5,189 bases of DNA, from NCBI GenBank assembly GCA_021162305.1, contig JAGGYX010000149.1, positions 1 to 5,189 on the forward strand, in the 5' to 3' direction. The translations under genes and the position numbers were made by a program. A model generated the notes under the pieces. The model did not search any database. It was given only the letters and a program-made list of their open reading frames with translations, and was not told the DNA's origin. This DNA is from Thermoplasmata archaeon (GTDB taxonomy: Archaea > Thermoplasmatota > E2 > UBA202 > JdFR-43). Below are positions 1-5,189 of this stretch, piece by piece. Position 1 is the stretch's first letter, and every line of letters begins with the position of its first letter.

Positions 1-90
1 CAGGAAATGGAAGAGGCAGGTTATTTGCTGGAAAAGGAATTCAATTTTTTAGCAGAACAACATTTTACAATTTATGCAGTGAAAAAATGA
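1..90 (+). CDS. C-terminal end of a probable SAM-dependent methyltransferase (5' partial)
   Basis: Frame 1 is open from the left edge to the TGA at 88-90 and gives 29 residues of a gene that starts outside the window. The peptide begins QEMEEAGYLLEKEFNFL and ends HFTIYAVKK. This has the form of the last helix and two strands of class I (Methyltransf_11/25-like) SAM methyltransferases: an E-A-G-[YF] turn, then a strand with an acidic start, a short 'fL..Q' segment and a final 'yfiiy.vkk' strand. The catalytic and SAM-binding parts are outside the window, so substrate and family cannot be confirmed. The next start codon is 59 nt downstream behind a possible promoter, so the two genes need not be one operon. 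That this is a coding end is fairly safe; the methyltransferase call is a pattern judgement on a short tail. Confidence 0.55.
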   Translation, partial: QEMEEAGYLLEKEFNFLAEQHFTIYAVKK

Positions 91-96
91 AAGATA

Positions 97-107
97 AAAG
101 TATAATT
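97..107 (+). promoter_or_regulatory. Possible TATA-box promoter for the small two-span membrane protein
   Basis: AAAAGTATAATTT-like sequence lies in the gap between the methyltransferase tail and the next gene. An archaeal start site about 25 nt downstream would fall near 125-130, giving a leader of roughly 20 nt that still contains the Shine-Dalgarno site at 136-143. The whole gap is AT-rich, so a TATA-like match is easy to find by chance, and a second candidate (ATATAATTAA) lies near 119-128. Confidence 0.35.
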
Positions 108-135
108 TGCAATAAAACATATAATTAATTTATGA

Positions 136-143
136 AAGGAGGT
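136..143 (+). promoter_or_regulatory. Strong Shine-Dalgarno site that sets the start at 150
   Basis: AAGGAGGT is a near-full match to the archaeal anti-Shine-Dalgarno sequence. It ends 6 nt before the ATG at 150, which is ideal spacing. An upstream in-frame ATG at 132 overlaps this site and has no ribosome-binding site of its own, so 150 is preferred. Confidence 0.85.
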
Positions 144-149
144 AACAAA

Positions 150-338
150 ATGGAGAAAGACAAACTGCGAAAAATTGCTGTTGCTGTGCTTTCGGTAATA
201 GTAACAATAAGCGTGATAGCATATCTCAATACGCTACCGAAACCAGTTTTTGAGAAACCATACTGGATTAGCATTGTTGCATTATTATTCCTGTATTGGA
301 TAATTTTCATCAACTGGTCCAAACGTAAAAGAAAATAA
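150..338 (+). CDS. Small hypothetical membrane protein, two spans, 62 aa
   Basis: I do not recognise the family. The protein has a short charged start (MEKDKLRK), a first hydrophobic span at about residues 9-27, a proline- and charge-bearing loop at 28-38 (PKPVFEKP), a second span at about 39-56 and a very basic tail (KRKRK). By the positive-inside rule both ends should be cytoplasmic, with a short external loop. The start is chosen at 150 because of the strong Shine-Dalgarno site just before it; starting at 132 would add six residues. The hydrophobic pattern, clean ribosome-binding site and full stop make it a real gene. No motif suggests a reaction. Small two-span proteins like this can be accessory subunits, toxin-like peptides or regulators of larger membrane proteins, but nothing here decides between these. 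It is followed by a long non-coding stretch, so it is probably the last gene of its transcript. Confidence 0.75.
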   Translation: MEKDKLRKIAVAVLSVIVTISVIAYLNTLPKPVFEKPYWISIVALLFLYWIIFINWSKRKRK

Positions 339-540
339 ACAGGTGTCCAGAAGCCGACTCTTCGGATTGCTTCGCATCCTCCGTCCCTGTCAAGAGTGCA
401 TAACAAATAGGTATCTGGCTCGGCTTACGCATGCGTCCAAATCCTCTTGTGAAGACTTCATTAAATCGCATATGATGTTATATTCAATCCGCCTTCGCTC
501 GTAAGTCGTGATTCATTCAATTCAGCCGAAAATTTTAAAT
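339..540. other. GC-richer non-coding stretch, with one copy of a diverged intergenic element
   Basis: About 200 nt between the small membrane protein and the DUF2178 promoter carry no supported gene. By eye the composition is clearly more GC-rich than the flanking genes. The plus strand is pyrimidine-rich with repeated CTTCG/TTCGC words (about 360-395 and 490-500). The part from 410 to 491 shares six words in the same order with the stretch at 1197-1288. A perfect 10-bp palindrome, ACGCATGCGT, lies at 427-436. CGGATTG at 363-369 is the inverse of CAATCCG at 485-491, so a long-range stem is possible but weak. I checked for tRNA structure and found no matching T-arm or acceptor stem. It may be an ncRNA, a decayed repeat or a 3' untranslated element. 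Confidence 0.5.
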
Positions 541-550
541 TCTCAAATGT

Positions 551-558
551 TATATATA
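551..558 (+). promoter_or_regulatory. TATA box of the DUF2178-HTH operon
   Basis: TATATATA lies about 45-50 nt before the ATG at 603. A start site 25 or so nt downstream would fall near 578-583, leaving a leader of about 20-25 nt that contains the GGGTGAG ribosome-binding site at 593-599. The palindrome at 559-575 starts directly after this box. Confidence 0.65.
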
Positions 559-575
559 TCTAACATAATGTTAGA
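559..575. promoter_or_regulatory. 17-bp palindromic operator candidate
   Basis: TCTAACAT-A-ATGTTAGA is a perfect 8-bp inverted repeat around one central base. It lies between the TATA box and the expected transcription start, where a bound dimer would block RNA polymerase. A further half-site in the same sequence, ATGTTA, lies at 547-552 on the other side of the TATA box. The obvious ligand is the XRE-type HTH protein encoded second in the same operon, which would make this an autorepression site. The palindrome is seen directly; the binding partner is inference. Confidence 0.6.
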
Positions 576-602
576 ATAATATAACAATAATAGGGTGAGA
601 AA

Positions 603-971
603 ATGGATAGAAAAAAATTTGCAATATATGCAGCCTTGGTATGTGCTGCAATGGGAGCGGTGGTTGGATATGGAGTATCCAAAAGAAATGCGTTATTGCC
701 AGCGATTGCATTCATTATAGGAACAGTTTTGATAGCATTGGGTAAAAGGGGCGTTAAAGAAGTTATGGAGGATGAAAGAACCCACAGAATAAGTGAGAAA
801 GTATTGAGAAAAATATACCAGATTTTTGTAACGGGTGCTGCACTAATAGGCACAACATTGATAGCGTTAAATAAGCATATAGAGGTAGGTTATACGCTGG
901 CTTTTTCAGCGTGTGCCTTATTGGTTCTTTACTTAGTGCTCTACAGTCACTACAATAGGAGAGCTTTGTAA
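603..971 (+). CDS. DUF2178 family membrane protein
   Basis: A 122-residue protein with four predicted membrane spans, at about residues 7-25, 31-47, 74-90 and 95-114. Between the second and third spans is a charged cytoplasmic loop with EDERT at 56-60, followed by HRISEKVLRKIYQIF. This 'DER..-I-EK-..R..YQI' loop after two spans is the hallmark of the DUF2178 family, which has no assigned reaction. The length is normal for the family. The start at 603 is supported by GGGTGAG (593-599) just upstream. The stop is only 18 nt before the start of an XRE-family regulator, so the two are almost certainly co-transcribed. Pairs of a DUF2178-type membrane protein and a very small Cro/C1-type regulator are a familiar arrangement in archaea and Firmicutes. 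The pairing suggests a membrane protein whose level is set by its regulator, but the role (stress, transport, toxin-like) is unknown. Confidence 0.85.
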   Translation: MDRKKFAIYAALVCAAMGAVVGYGVSKRNALLPAIAFIIGTVLIALGKRGVKEVMEDERTHRISEKVLRKIYQIFVTGAALIGTTLIALNKHIEVGYTLAFSACALLVLYLVLYSHYNRRAL

Positions 972-976
972 TATTT

Positions 977-982
977 AGAGGA
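977..982 (+). promoter_or_regulatory. Ribosome-binding site of the HTH regulator
   Basis: AGAGGA in the 18-nt gap between the two operon genes, 7 nt before the ATG at 990. It supports independent initiation on the shared mRNA and fixes the start of the regulator. Confidence 0.7.
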
Positions 983-989
983 ATTAAAA

Positions 990-1190
990 ATGAGGACACG
1001 GATAAGAGAATTTAGAGCAAGATACAATATGACGCAGGAAGAGTTAGCGAAAAAAGTTGGTGTTAGGAGGGAAACAATTGTTTTCTTGGAGAAGGGAAAG
1101 TATAATCCGTCCCTTAAATTGGCATATAAAGTAGCCAAAGTATTGAACACAACAATTGAGGAGTTGTTTATATTTGATGAGAATGATTGA
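990..1190 (+). CDS. XRE/Cro-C1 family HTH transcriptional regulator, 66 aa
   Basis: The 66-residue protein is almost entirely one HTH_3 (Cro/C1) domain, with no sensor or oligomerisation domain. Helices 2 and 3 span about residues 15-34: [11 protein letters not shown], then [17 protein letters not shown], with the conserved Q16, A20, G24, V25, T29, I30, E34 and the K-x-N-P-S-L exit (residues 37-42). The end ([11 protein letters not shown]) matches the usual 'ieeLF.f.e' finish of the small archaeal and Firmicute regulators of this type, so the protein is full length. It binds DNA in the cytoplasm, most likely as a dimer. It follows the DUF2178 gene by 18 nt in one operon. The 17-bp palindrome beside the operon's TATA box is the best candidate target, implying negative autoregulation. 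Family assignment is certain; the target is inferred. Confidence 0.93.
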   Translation: MRTRIREFRARYNMTQEELAKKVGVRRETIVFLEKGKYNPSLKLAYKVAKVLNTTIEELFIFDEND

Positions 1191-1320
1191 GCCTGCGGTA
1201 CTTGGCTTCAGTGTTATCACAGCCGGACGCTTATACCTCACCCAAATCCTTCGCTATCGCTCCGCAAACTTCACATATCCCCAATCCGTTATACCCACAA
1301 TGAGTTAACATAATCATGCA
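1191..1320. other. Non-coding stretch with the second copy of the diverged intergenic element
   Basis: About 130 nt between the HTH stop and the protease promoter, more GC-rich than the genes around it, with a pyrimidine-rich plus strand (CCTTCGCTATCGCTCCGCA at 1248-1266). It shares GGTAnnTGGCT, GCTTA, CCAAATCCT, ACTTCA, CATAT and CAATCCG with 410-491, in the same order but with different spacers. The antisense open frame across it gives a protein without recognisable features. No terminator hairpin or T-run is clear. Confidence 0.45.
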
Positions 1321-1321
1321 G

Positions 1322-1340
1322 GGAAATCATTTATATTTCC
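1322..1340 (+). promoter_or_regulatory. Promoter of the C25 protease, TATA box within a short inverted repeat
   Basis: TTTATAT at 1330-1336 lies about 22-26 nt before the ATG at 1356, the distance expected when transcription starts at or next to the start codon. No Shine-Dalgarno site precedes the ATG; the sequence between is a pyrimidine-rich run (CCTTTTTATTTTCC). Both signs point to a leaderless mRNA. The box is flanked by GGAAAT (1322-1327) and ATTTCC (1335-1340), a perfect 6-bp inverted repeat with a 7-nt spacer, which may be a regulator site or only part of the BRE/TATA context. Confidence 0.65.
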
Positions 1341-1355
1341 TTTTTATTTTCCAGT

Positions 1356-3914
1356 ATGAAATGGAATAAAATTTTGGCTATAGGAATAACTTTTATTTTG
1401 TTGCCAATCGTGTTTGGAAATAACACAAGAAATATACAAGACATGACAGATGTTGAAAGAAGTGAAGCAACTCCTGTTGTGGTAAGTAAAGAAAATCCAT
1501 TTTATGTATTGATTGCCACACCAGTAGCATTGTATTACGATGACAAGCTACATATTCAACCATTGCTTGTTGAAAATATAACAAATCCTTCGTTGCCAAT
1601 AAAAAGATTCGAAGATTATTATGATTTAAGCAATGCAATTATAATAGCAAATAAGGATATCGAAGAAGCAAGCATTGAGCTTGCAGAAAAAATATGGAAT
1701 AAAAGCAGTAAAGCAATGGTAATCGAGAATAGCTACAATGGCTATAAGCTGGGGGTTGCAATAGCAAGTCTTGCAAGTTATGAAAACATGCCAATATTTG
1801 TTACCAATGATACAGGCGAGATAGATAAAATTTTGAAAAAACTTGGTGTTGAAGAATTATATATAGTGGGCAATGTTAAGAGCAAGGAATATAAAAGAAC
1901 GATTTTTGAAAATGAAAAAGAAATAAGAAATTTCATGATAAACTATGTCAAAAATAAATTTGGAAGTGTTGGCTACATTGTTATAACAAATCCGAAAGAT
2001 GTGAAAAGGGCAAAAGTGCTTGATTCAATTGAATACAAATTTAAAGGATATGTAAATTCTGGGAGCACATTACATGGATTGCATATTTTGCTGACGGGAA
2101 TGAATTATTCTGTGCCATGCTATTTTGAAGTTCCTCCTTCATATAAGCACGCTCGCATTAAAATTGACCTCGTTAATTTAGACAGTCAGAATGTTGAGAA
2201 ATGGGGAGATCGTCTGTTTCTTCATTTAACCACACCAGATAACATAACTTTCGTATATACCTCTACAGCAGCTGGAATACCAGATGTTAAAAATGGAAGC
2301 ATAGTCAAAGATAAGCTACACTTTGAGACATGTGTATATAATTTAGCTGGAATCTATAGAGCTGATGTAATGGGGACATGGATTATGCAAAATAAAGGTA
2401 GATATGCTTTGAATATAACTGTTGAAAAAATAGATGACACTTCATATTCTTTAATGCATGATTTATCAAGCCTTGCTTCATATCTCGCTGCTTACCATCA
2501 CGGCATAGTTTTTGCCTCCCCTCATTTTGCATTTGCAGGAAATGAAAGCGTTGGAATAGGCGGCATAGCATATCCAGTGAAGAATGAGCATCTTGTGGAA
2601 CAATGCAATGAGCATGTTATGGCGATACATGATGAATTGAATGACATACTCTCGCAAATATCTGGAAAAGAAGGCTACCAGCTATGGCAATACTATTCAA
2701 AAAATCCGATATATATAGCCATTCTTGGAGATGCAACAATGGTTCCAATGTTTTACTATTACAACCCTGACAGCGATTATCTGAGCGGGCAGGGGGCGGC
2801 GAGCGATTTTATATACGGAGATATTGACCCATCGCCAAATGATATGGAAAACGACAGCTATACCTATTATCCAACAATGGAAAATGCAGTTGGAAGGCTG
2901 ACGGGATATGATAGCGAGGACTGCTCGGCTCTAATAGCAAGAACAATATTCTACAATGAAATAATAAGTCAGCTTGGGGACTGGAAAAGAAATGCAACTG
3001 TTCAAACAGGCACTGGCATAGAATTTCAGAAGATACCAATTATAACGCCTTTAAGCAATGTGCTCAAGAGCTTCATGGGCTTTGGTCCCGTAAGAGATGA
3101 GCCAACAAAGTTTTTCACGGGTGAGAGCAAATTTATAAATATGAGAATAAGCCATGATTTCGCCACTCATGGATTCAATGTCAAAAGTGCTTATCGTTTG
3201 GAGGCGCAAAGAGAAGGTGTTATAATGCAGAGAAATGGAGGAAAATATCAGCTTGAGAGCAATTATATTTTTGCCTTCGATCATGGAACCTACTATTTAT
3301 ATGAAGCAGGAGATATGCTTGATTTTGACCAGCTTGGAATGGGACTGAAAACTGGACTATCAGGCAAGGGAAGCTTTGATGTTCGACATGTGGTTAATAT
3401 GGAATATAAGCCGAGTGTTGCTTTTATAGAAAGCTGCCTCGTTGGAAAGATAGAGGGATTGTTGCCTCAAAATTGCGTTAGCCAAGCTTACATTCATGCT
3501 GGAGTGAATGCTTTTGTTGCATCTACACGATATACAGCAGACCCAGGCTACCTTGAACCAGGCTTAATTCTGCCCGGCTTTGGCTTTTATGGTTATTTCA
3601 ATGCCACAAAGAATTTAATTTTGCATGGAAGCTATCCTGACTTGCATTTTGGAGCATTGCTTGCTGAACAATTTATACTCAATTTGTTTGAAAATGAAAG
3701 CACTGGAATGGCATTGAGAAACGCCAAAAATGTTTATCTTTACCTTGATGCAAACTCTACATTTCTATGGACTCCTCCGCTCTACGCTTATGGTCCAAAT
3801 GAAAAAATTGGATGGAACAGCAATGGGCATGGAACTAAGGTGCTGGATAAAAAATATGTTTGCCTGCATGAATTCACTTTATATGGGGATCCAGCTTTCA
3901 ATCCATGGAATTAA
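1356..3914 (+). CDS. Secreted C25 (gingipain-like) family cysteine peptidase
   Basis: An 852-residue exported protein. Residues 1-20 form a Sec signal peptide (MKWNK, then a hydrophobic core ending near VFG). Residues ~90-175 resemble a cell-wall-binding-repeat-2 fold: AIIIAN, an A-x-x-L-A segment, MPIFVTND, then LYIVGN. Residues ~230-360 look like a beta-sandwich. The peptidase region follows from ~365: ASYLAAYHHGIVFAS, then YIAILGDATMVP (453-464), a D-x-x-Y-G-D step (484-489), the AVGRLTGY strand (511-518), the likely catalytic His643 in DHG and the likely catalytic Cys694 in ESCLVG, then AYIHAGVNAFVAST and the closing LYGDPAFNPW. Both clan CD catalytic residues are therefore present. It should cleave peptide bonds outside the membrane. 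About fourteen N-x-S/T sequons fit a surface-exposed archaeal glycoprotein. The protein stops right after the catalytic fold, with no membrane anchor or sorting tail. It has its own leaderless-type promoter. Family is confident; substrate specificity is unknown. Confidence 0.88.
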   Translation: MKWNKILAIGITFILLPIVFGNNTRNIQDMTDVERSEATPVVVSKENPFYVLIATPVALYYDDKLHIQPLLVENITNPSLPIKRFEDYYDLSNAIIIANKDIEEASIELAEKIWNKSSKAMVIENSYNGYKLGVAIASLASYENMPIFVTNDTGEIDKILKKLGVEELYIVGNVKSKEYKRTIFENEKEIRNFMINYVKNKFGSVGYIVITNPKDVKRAKVLDSIEYKFKGYVNSGSTLHGLHILLTGMNYSVPCYFEVPPSYKHARIKIDLVNLDSQNVEKWGDRLFLHLTTPDNITFVYTSTAAGIPDVKNGSIVKDKLHFETCVYNLAGIYRADVMGTWIMQNKGRYALNITVEKIDDTSYSLMHDLSSLASYLAAYHHGIVFASPHFAFAGNESVGIGGIAYPVKNEHLVEQCNEHVMAIHDELNDILSQISGKEGYQLWQYYSKNPIYIAILGDATMVPMFYYYNPDSDYLSGQGAASDFIYGDIDPSPNDMENDSYTYYPTMENAVGRLTGYDSEDCSALIARTIFYNEIISQLGDWKRNATVQTGTGIEFQKIPIITPLSNVLKSFMGFGPVRDEPTKFFTGESKFINMRISHDFATHGFNVKSAYRLEAQREGVIMQRNGGKYQLESNYIFAFDHGTYYLYEAGDMLDFDQLGMGLKTGLSGKGSFDVRHVVNMEYKPSVAFIESCLVGKIEGLLPQNCVSQAYIHAGVNAFVASTRYTADPGYLEPGLILPGFGFYGYFNATKNLILHGSYPDLHFGALLAEQFILNLFENESTGMALRNAKNVYLYLDANSTFLWTPPLYAYGPNEKIGWNSNGHGTKVLDKKYVCLHEFTLYGDPAFNPWN

Positions 3915-3917
3915 ATA

Positions 3918-3958
3918 TTTCCTATTATATTAGGAAAAATTTATATAAAAGTTTCCTA
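3918..3958. promoter_or_regulatory. Three-half-site operator surrounding the ATPase promoter
   Basis: TTTCCTA at 3918-3924, its exact inverse TAGGAAA at 3931-3937, and TTTCCTA again at 3952-3958. The first two form a perfect 7-bp inverted repeat with a 6-nt spacer. The second and third form another with a 14-nt spacer that holds the TATA box. A protein bound here would cover the BRE position and the region just downstream of TATA, so repression is the likeliest effect. The repeats are seen directly; the regulator is unknown. The first pair could also form a small hairpin at the 3' end of the protease mRNA. Confidence 0.65.
3940..3949 (+). promoter_or_regulatory. TATA box of the AAA-14/DUF4143 ATPase gene
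   Basis: TTTATATAAA is a textbook archaeal TATA box preceded by A-rich BRE-like sequence. It lies about 22-31 nt before the ATG at 3971, so transcription should start at or within a few bases of the start codon. No Shine-Dalgarno site precedes the ATG (AATTAAATT), in keeping with a leaderless mRNA. Confidence 0.8.
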
Positions 3959-3970
3959 ATAAATTAAATT

Positions 3971-5189
3971 ATGGAAGCAAAAGAATATTTAATTAACAAA
4001 AAGGAAGAACTGAAAGGAATAAAAGTTGTGTCAAGAGATTTAAAAGTAAGATTTACGAAAAATTTTATAACTTCAATTATTGGACCAAGAAGAGCGGGAA
4101 AAACATTCTTTCTTTATGATTTGATTAAAGAGAGAAAATTGAAAGAAAGCGAATTCTGCTTTGTTAATTTTGAAGAGCCTGTTGAAATAAAAGACCCATT
4201 GAAACTACCGTTTCTTCATCAAGAAATTTATGGAAAAGAGCCAAAATTCTTATTTTTTGATGAAATTCAGGAGTTAAGAAATTGGGAAAAAGTTATCTAT
4301 TCTCTCTATGAAAAAAAGAGATACTTTATCTCCATAACTGGCTCTTCTTCAAAATTGCTAAGCAAAGAGATTGCTACTCAGCTAAGAGGAAGAACAATTT
4401 CATATTTTATTTATCCATTCTCATTTTCAGAAATTTTGAGAGTAAAAGAAGTCAAGACAGAAGAAATTTTGAGTGCTTATAAAATAAGCAAAATCAAAAA
4501 TTTGCTGATGAATTGCTTGAATAAAGGATGCTTTCCAGATATCGTTTTGGAGAATATTCTTCCATCAATATTTTTTAGGGATTACTTTACATTGATAATT
4601 TTTAAAGACATGATGGAAAGGTATGGGATTAGAAAAAGGTATTTGCTTGAGTTTTTCTTAAAAAGTTTGATTTCTTCTTTTTCAAAAGGATTCTCCATTA
4701 ATAAAATTTTCAATACATTAAAATCGCAAAATGTAAAATCCAGTAAAACAACTCTTTATAATTTTCAAAAGATTGTGGAAGATGTTGGATTTGCTTTTCT
4801 TTTAAAGAAATATGAAAAAAGTTTGAGAAAAATTGAAATGAGTATACCAAAAGTGTATATTGTTGATAATGGAATAGCCAGCTTTCTTGAAGGAAAAGTT
4901 GAAATGGGCAAATTAATGGAAAACTTTGTTTTTCTTGAATTAGTCAAGAGAGGTTTTGAGCCGAATAGAGAGATTTTTTACTGGAAGGACTACCAACAAA
5001 GAGAGGTAGATTTTGTTTTAAAAAAAGGCTCAAAAGCGAAACAATTAGTTCAAGTTACTTATGCAAGTGAAAGAGATGAAATTGGAAATCGAGAAATTAA
5101 GAGTTTATTGAAGGCGGGTGAATTACTAAAGTGTAAAAATTTAATTTGCATTACTTGGGATTATGAAGAAGAGAAGGTTACTGGGAAAA
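3971..5189 (+). CDS. AAA-14/DUF4143 family ATPase (3' partial)
   Basis: An open frame of 406 codons from ATG 3971 runs off the right edge with no stop. It has the full layout of the archaeal/bacterial ATPases with an AAA_14 domain and a C-terminal DUF4143 domain. Walker A is GPRRAGKT (38-45), Walker B is LFFDEIQ (94-100), a sensor-1-like strand is ISITGSSSKLLS (120-131), and the family signature LRGRTISYFIYPFSFSEIL spans 138-156. A middle helical/winged-helix part (about 215-280) includes SKTTLYNFQKIVEDVGF. The C-terminal domain has PKVYIVDNGI (293-301), GKLMENFVFLELVKRG (313-328) and a nuclease-like core: FYWKD, REVDFVLKKG (344-353), LVQVTYA (359-365). These proteins bind and hydrolyse ATP in the cytoplasm; their physiological task is not established. 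Usual lengths of about 400-450 residues suggest only a short piece is missing. The gene looks more AT-rich than the protease gene, which fits the mobile, multi-copy nature of the family. It has its own promoter and operator-like repeats. Confidence 0.92.
   Translation, partial: MEAKEYLINKKEELKGIKVVSRDLKVRFTKNFITSIIGPRRAGKTFFLYDLIKERKLKESEFCFVNFEEPVEIKDPLKLPFLHQEIYGKEPKFLFFDEIQELRNWEKVIYSLYEKKRYFISITGSSSKLLSKEIATQLRGRTISYFIYPFSFSEILRVKEVKTEEILSAYKISKIKNLLMNCLNKGCFPDIVLENILPSIFFRDYFTLIIFKDMMERYGIRKRYLLEFFLKSLISSFSKGFSINKIFNTLKSQNVKSSKTTLYNFQKIVEDVGFAFLLKKYEKSLRKIEMSIPKVYIVDNGIASFLEGKVEMGKLMENFVFLELVKRGFEPNREIFYWKDYQQREVDFVLKKGSKAKQLVQVTYASERDEIGNREIKSLLKAGELLKCKNLICITWDYEEEKVTGK

Noticed and set aside
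132..149. Upstream in-frame ATG that would lengthen the small membrane protein to 68 residues
   Set aside because: The extension is encoded by the Shine-Dalgarno sequence itself (MKGGNK), which is placed ideally for the ATG at 150; nothing supports initiation at 132.
125..406. Antisense open frame of 93 codons over the small membrane protein and its downstream gap
   Set aside because: It lies opposite a better-supported gene, has no ribosome-binding site and gives no recognisable protein pattern.
410..500. Possible tRNA in the GC-richer gap, prompted by TTCAATCCG
   Set aside because: The five bases on either side do not pair as a T-stem and no acceptor stem or anticodon arm can be drawn.
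603..1190. DUF2178-HTH pair as a toxin-antitoxin system
   Set aside because: Size and order allow it, but the regulator is a bare HTH without a neutralising segment and DUF2178 is not an established toxin; a regulated membrane protein is the simpler reading.
560..1241. Several antisense open frames opposite the DUF2178-HTH operon
   Set aside because: The plus-strand genes have family signatures and ribosome-binding sites; the antisense frames have neither.
3730..3933. Plus-strand open frame of 67 codons overlapping the end of the protease gene
   Set aside because: It is a frame shadow of the protease 3' end, where the protease frame encodes the conserved LYGDPAFNPW ending.
4765..4947. Antisense open frame inside the ATPase gene
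   Set aside because: The plus strand here encodes conserved DUF4143 motifs; the antisense frame is only the complement of AT-rich coding sequence.
1..5189. CRISPR array, insertion sequence ends or other mobile element boundaries
   Set aside because: No regularly spaced direct repeats, no transposase or integrase, and no long terminal inverted repeats were seen; only short operator-like repeats and a diverged intergenic element are present.

Overview
The window reads as AT-rich archaeal DNA. Start codons sit about 22-31 nt behind TATA boxes, which predicts leaderless or nearly leaderless mRNAs for the two large genes. The small genes instead have Shine-Dalgarno sites. The gene content fits the Euryarchaeota/Thermoplasmatota side of the Archaea: a secreted C25 (gingipain-like) peptidase, a DUF2178 membrane protein with its small XRE regulator, and an archaeal AAA-14/DUF4143 ATPase. 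The lineage is inference, because no rRNA or other marker gene is present. All genes read on the plus strand.

Layout: 1-90 is the tail of a gene that resembles a class I SAM-dependent methyltransferase. 150-338 encodes a 62-residue protein with two membrane spans. 339-540 is a GC-richer non-coding stretch. 603-1190 is a tight two-gene operon (DUF2178 membrane protein, then HTH regulator) behind a TATA box and a 17-bp palindrome. 1191-1320 is a second non-coding stretch that shares a series of words, in the same order, with the first. 1356-3914 encodes an 852-residue exported C25-type protease with its own promoter. 3915-3970 is a compact promoter in which three copies of one 7-bp half-site surround the TATA box. 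3971-5189 is the start and most of an AAA-14/DUF4143 ATPase that runs off the right edge with no stop.

These look like independent transcription units, not one pathway. The membrane protein/HTH pair is probably autoregulated. The protease probably works outside the membrane on peptides or surface proteins. The ATPase appears to carry its own operator. The most interesting unexplained signals are the three-half-site operator at the ATPase promoter, the 17-bp palindrome at the DUF2178-HTH promoter, and the diverged paired non-coding element that follows two small genes. I see no clear new defence or mobile system.
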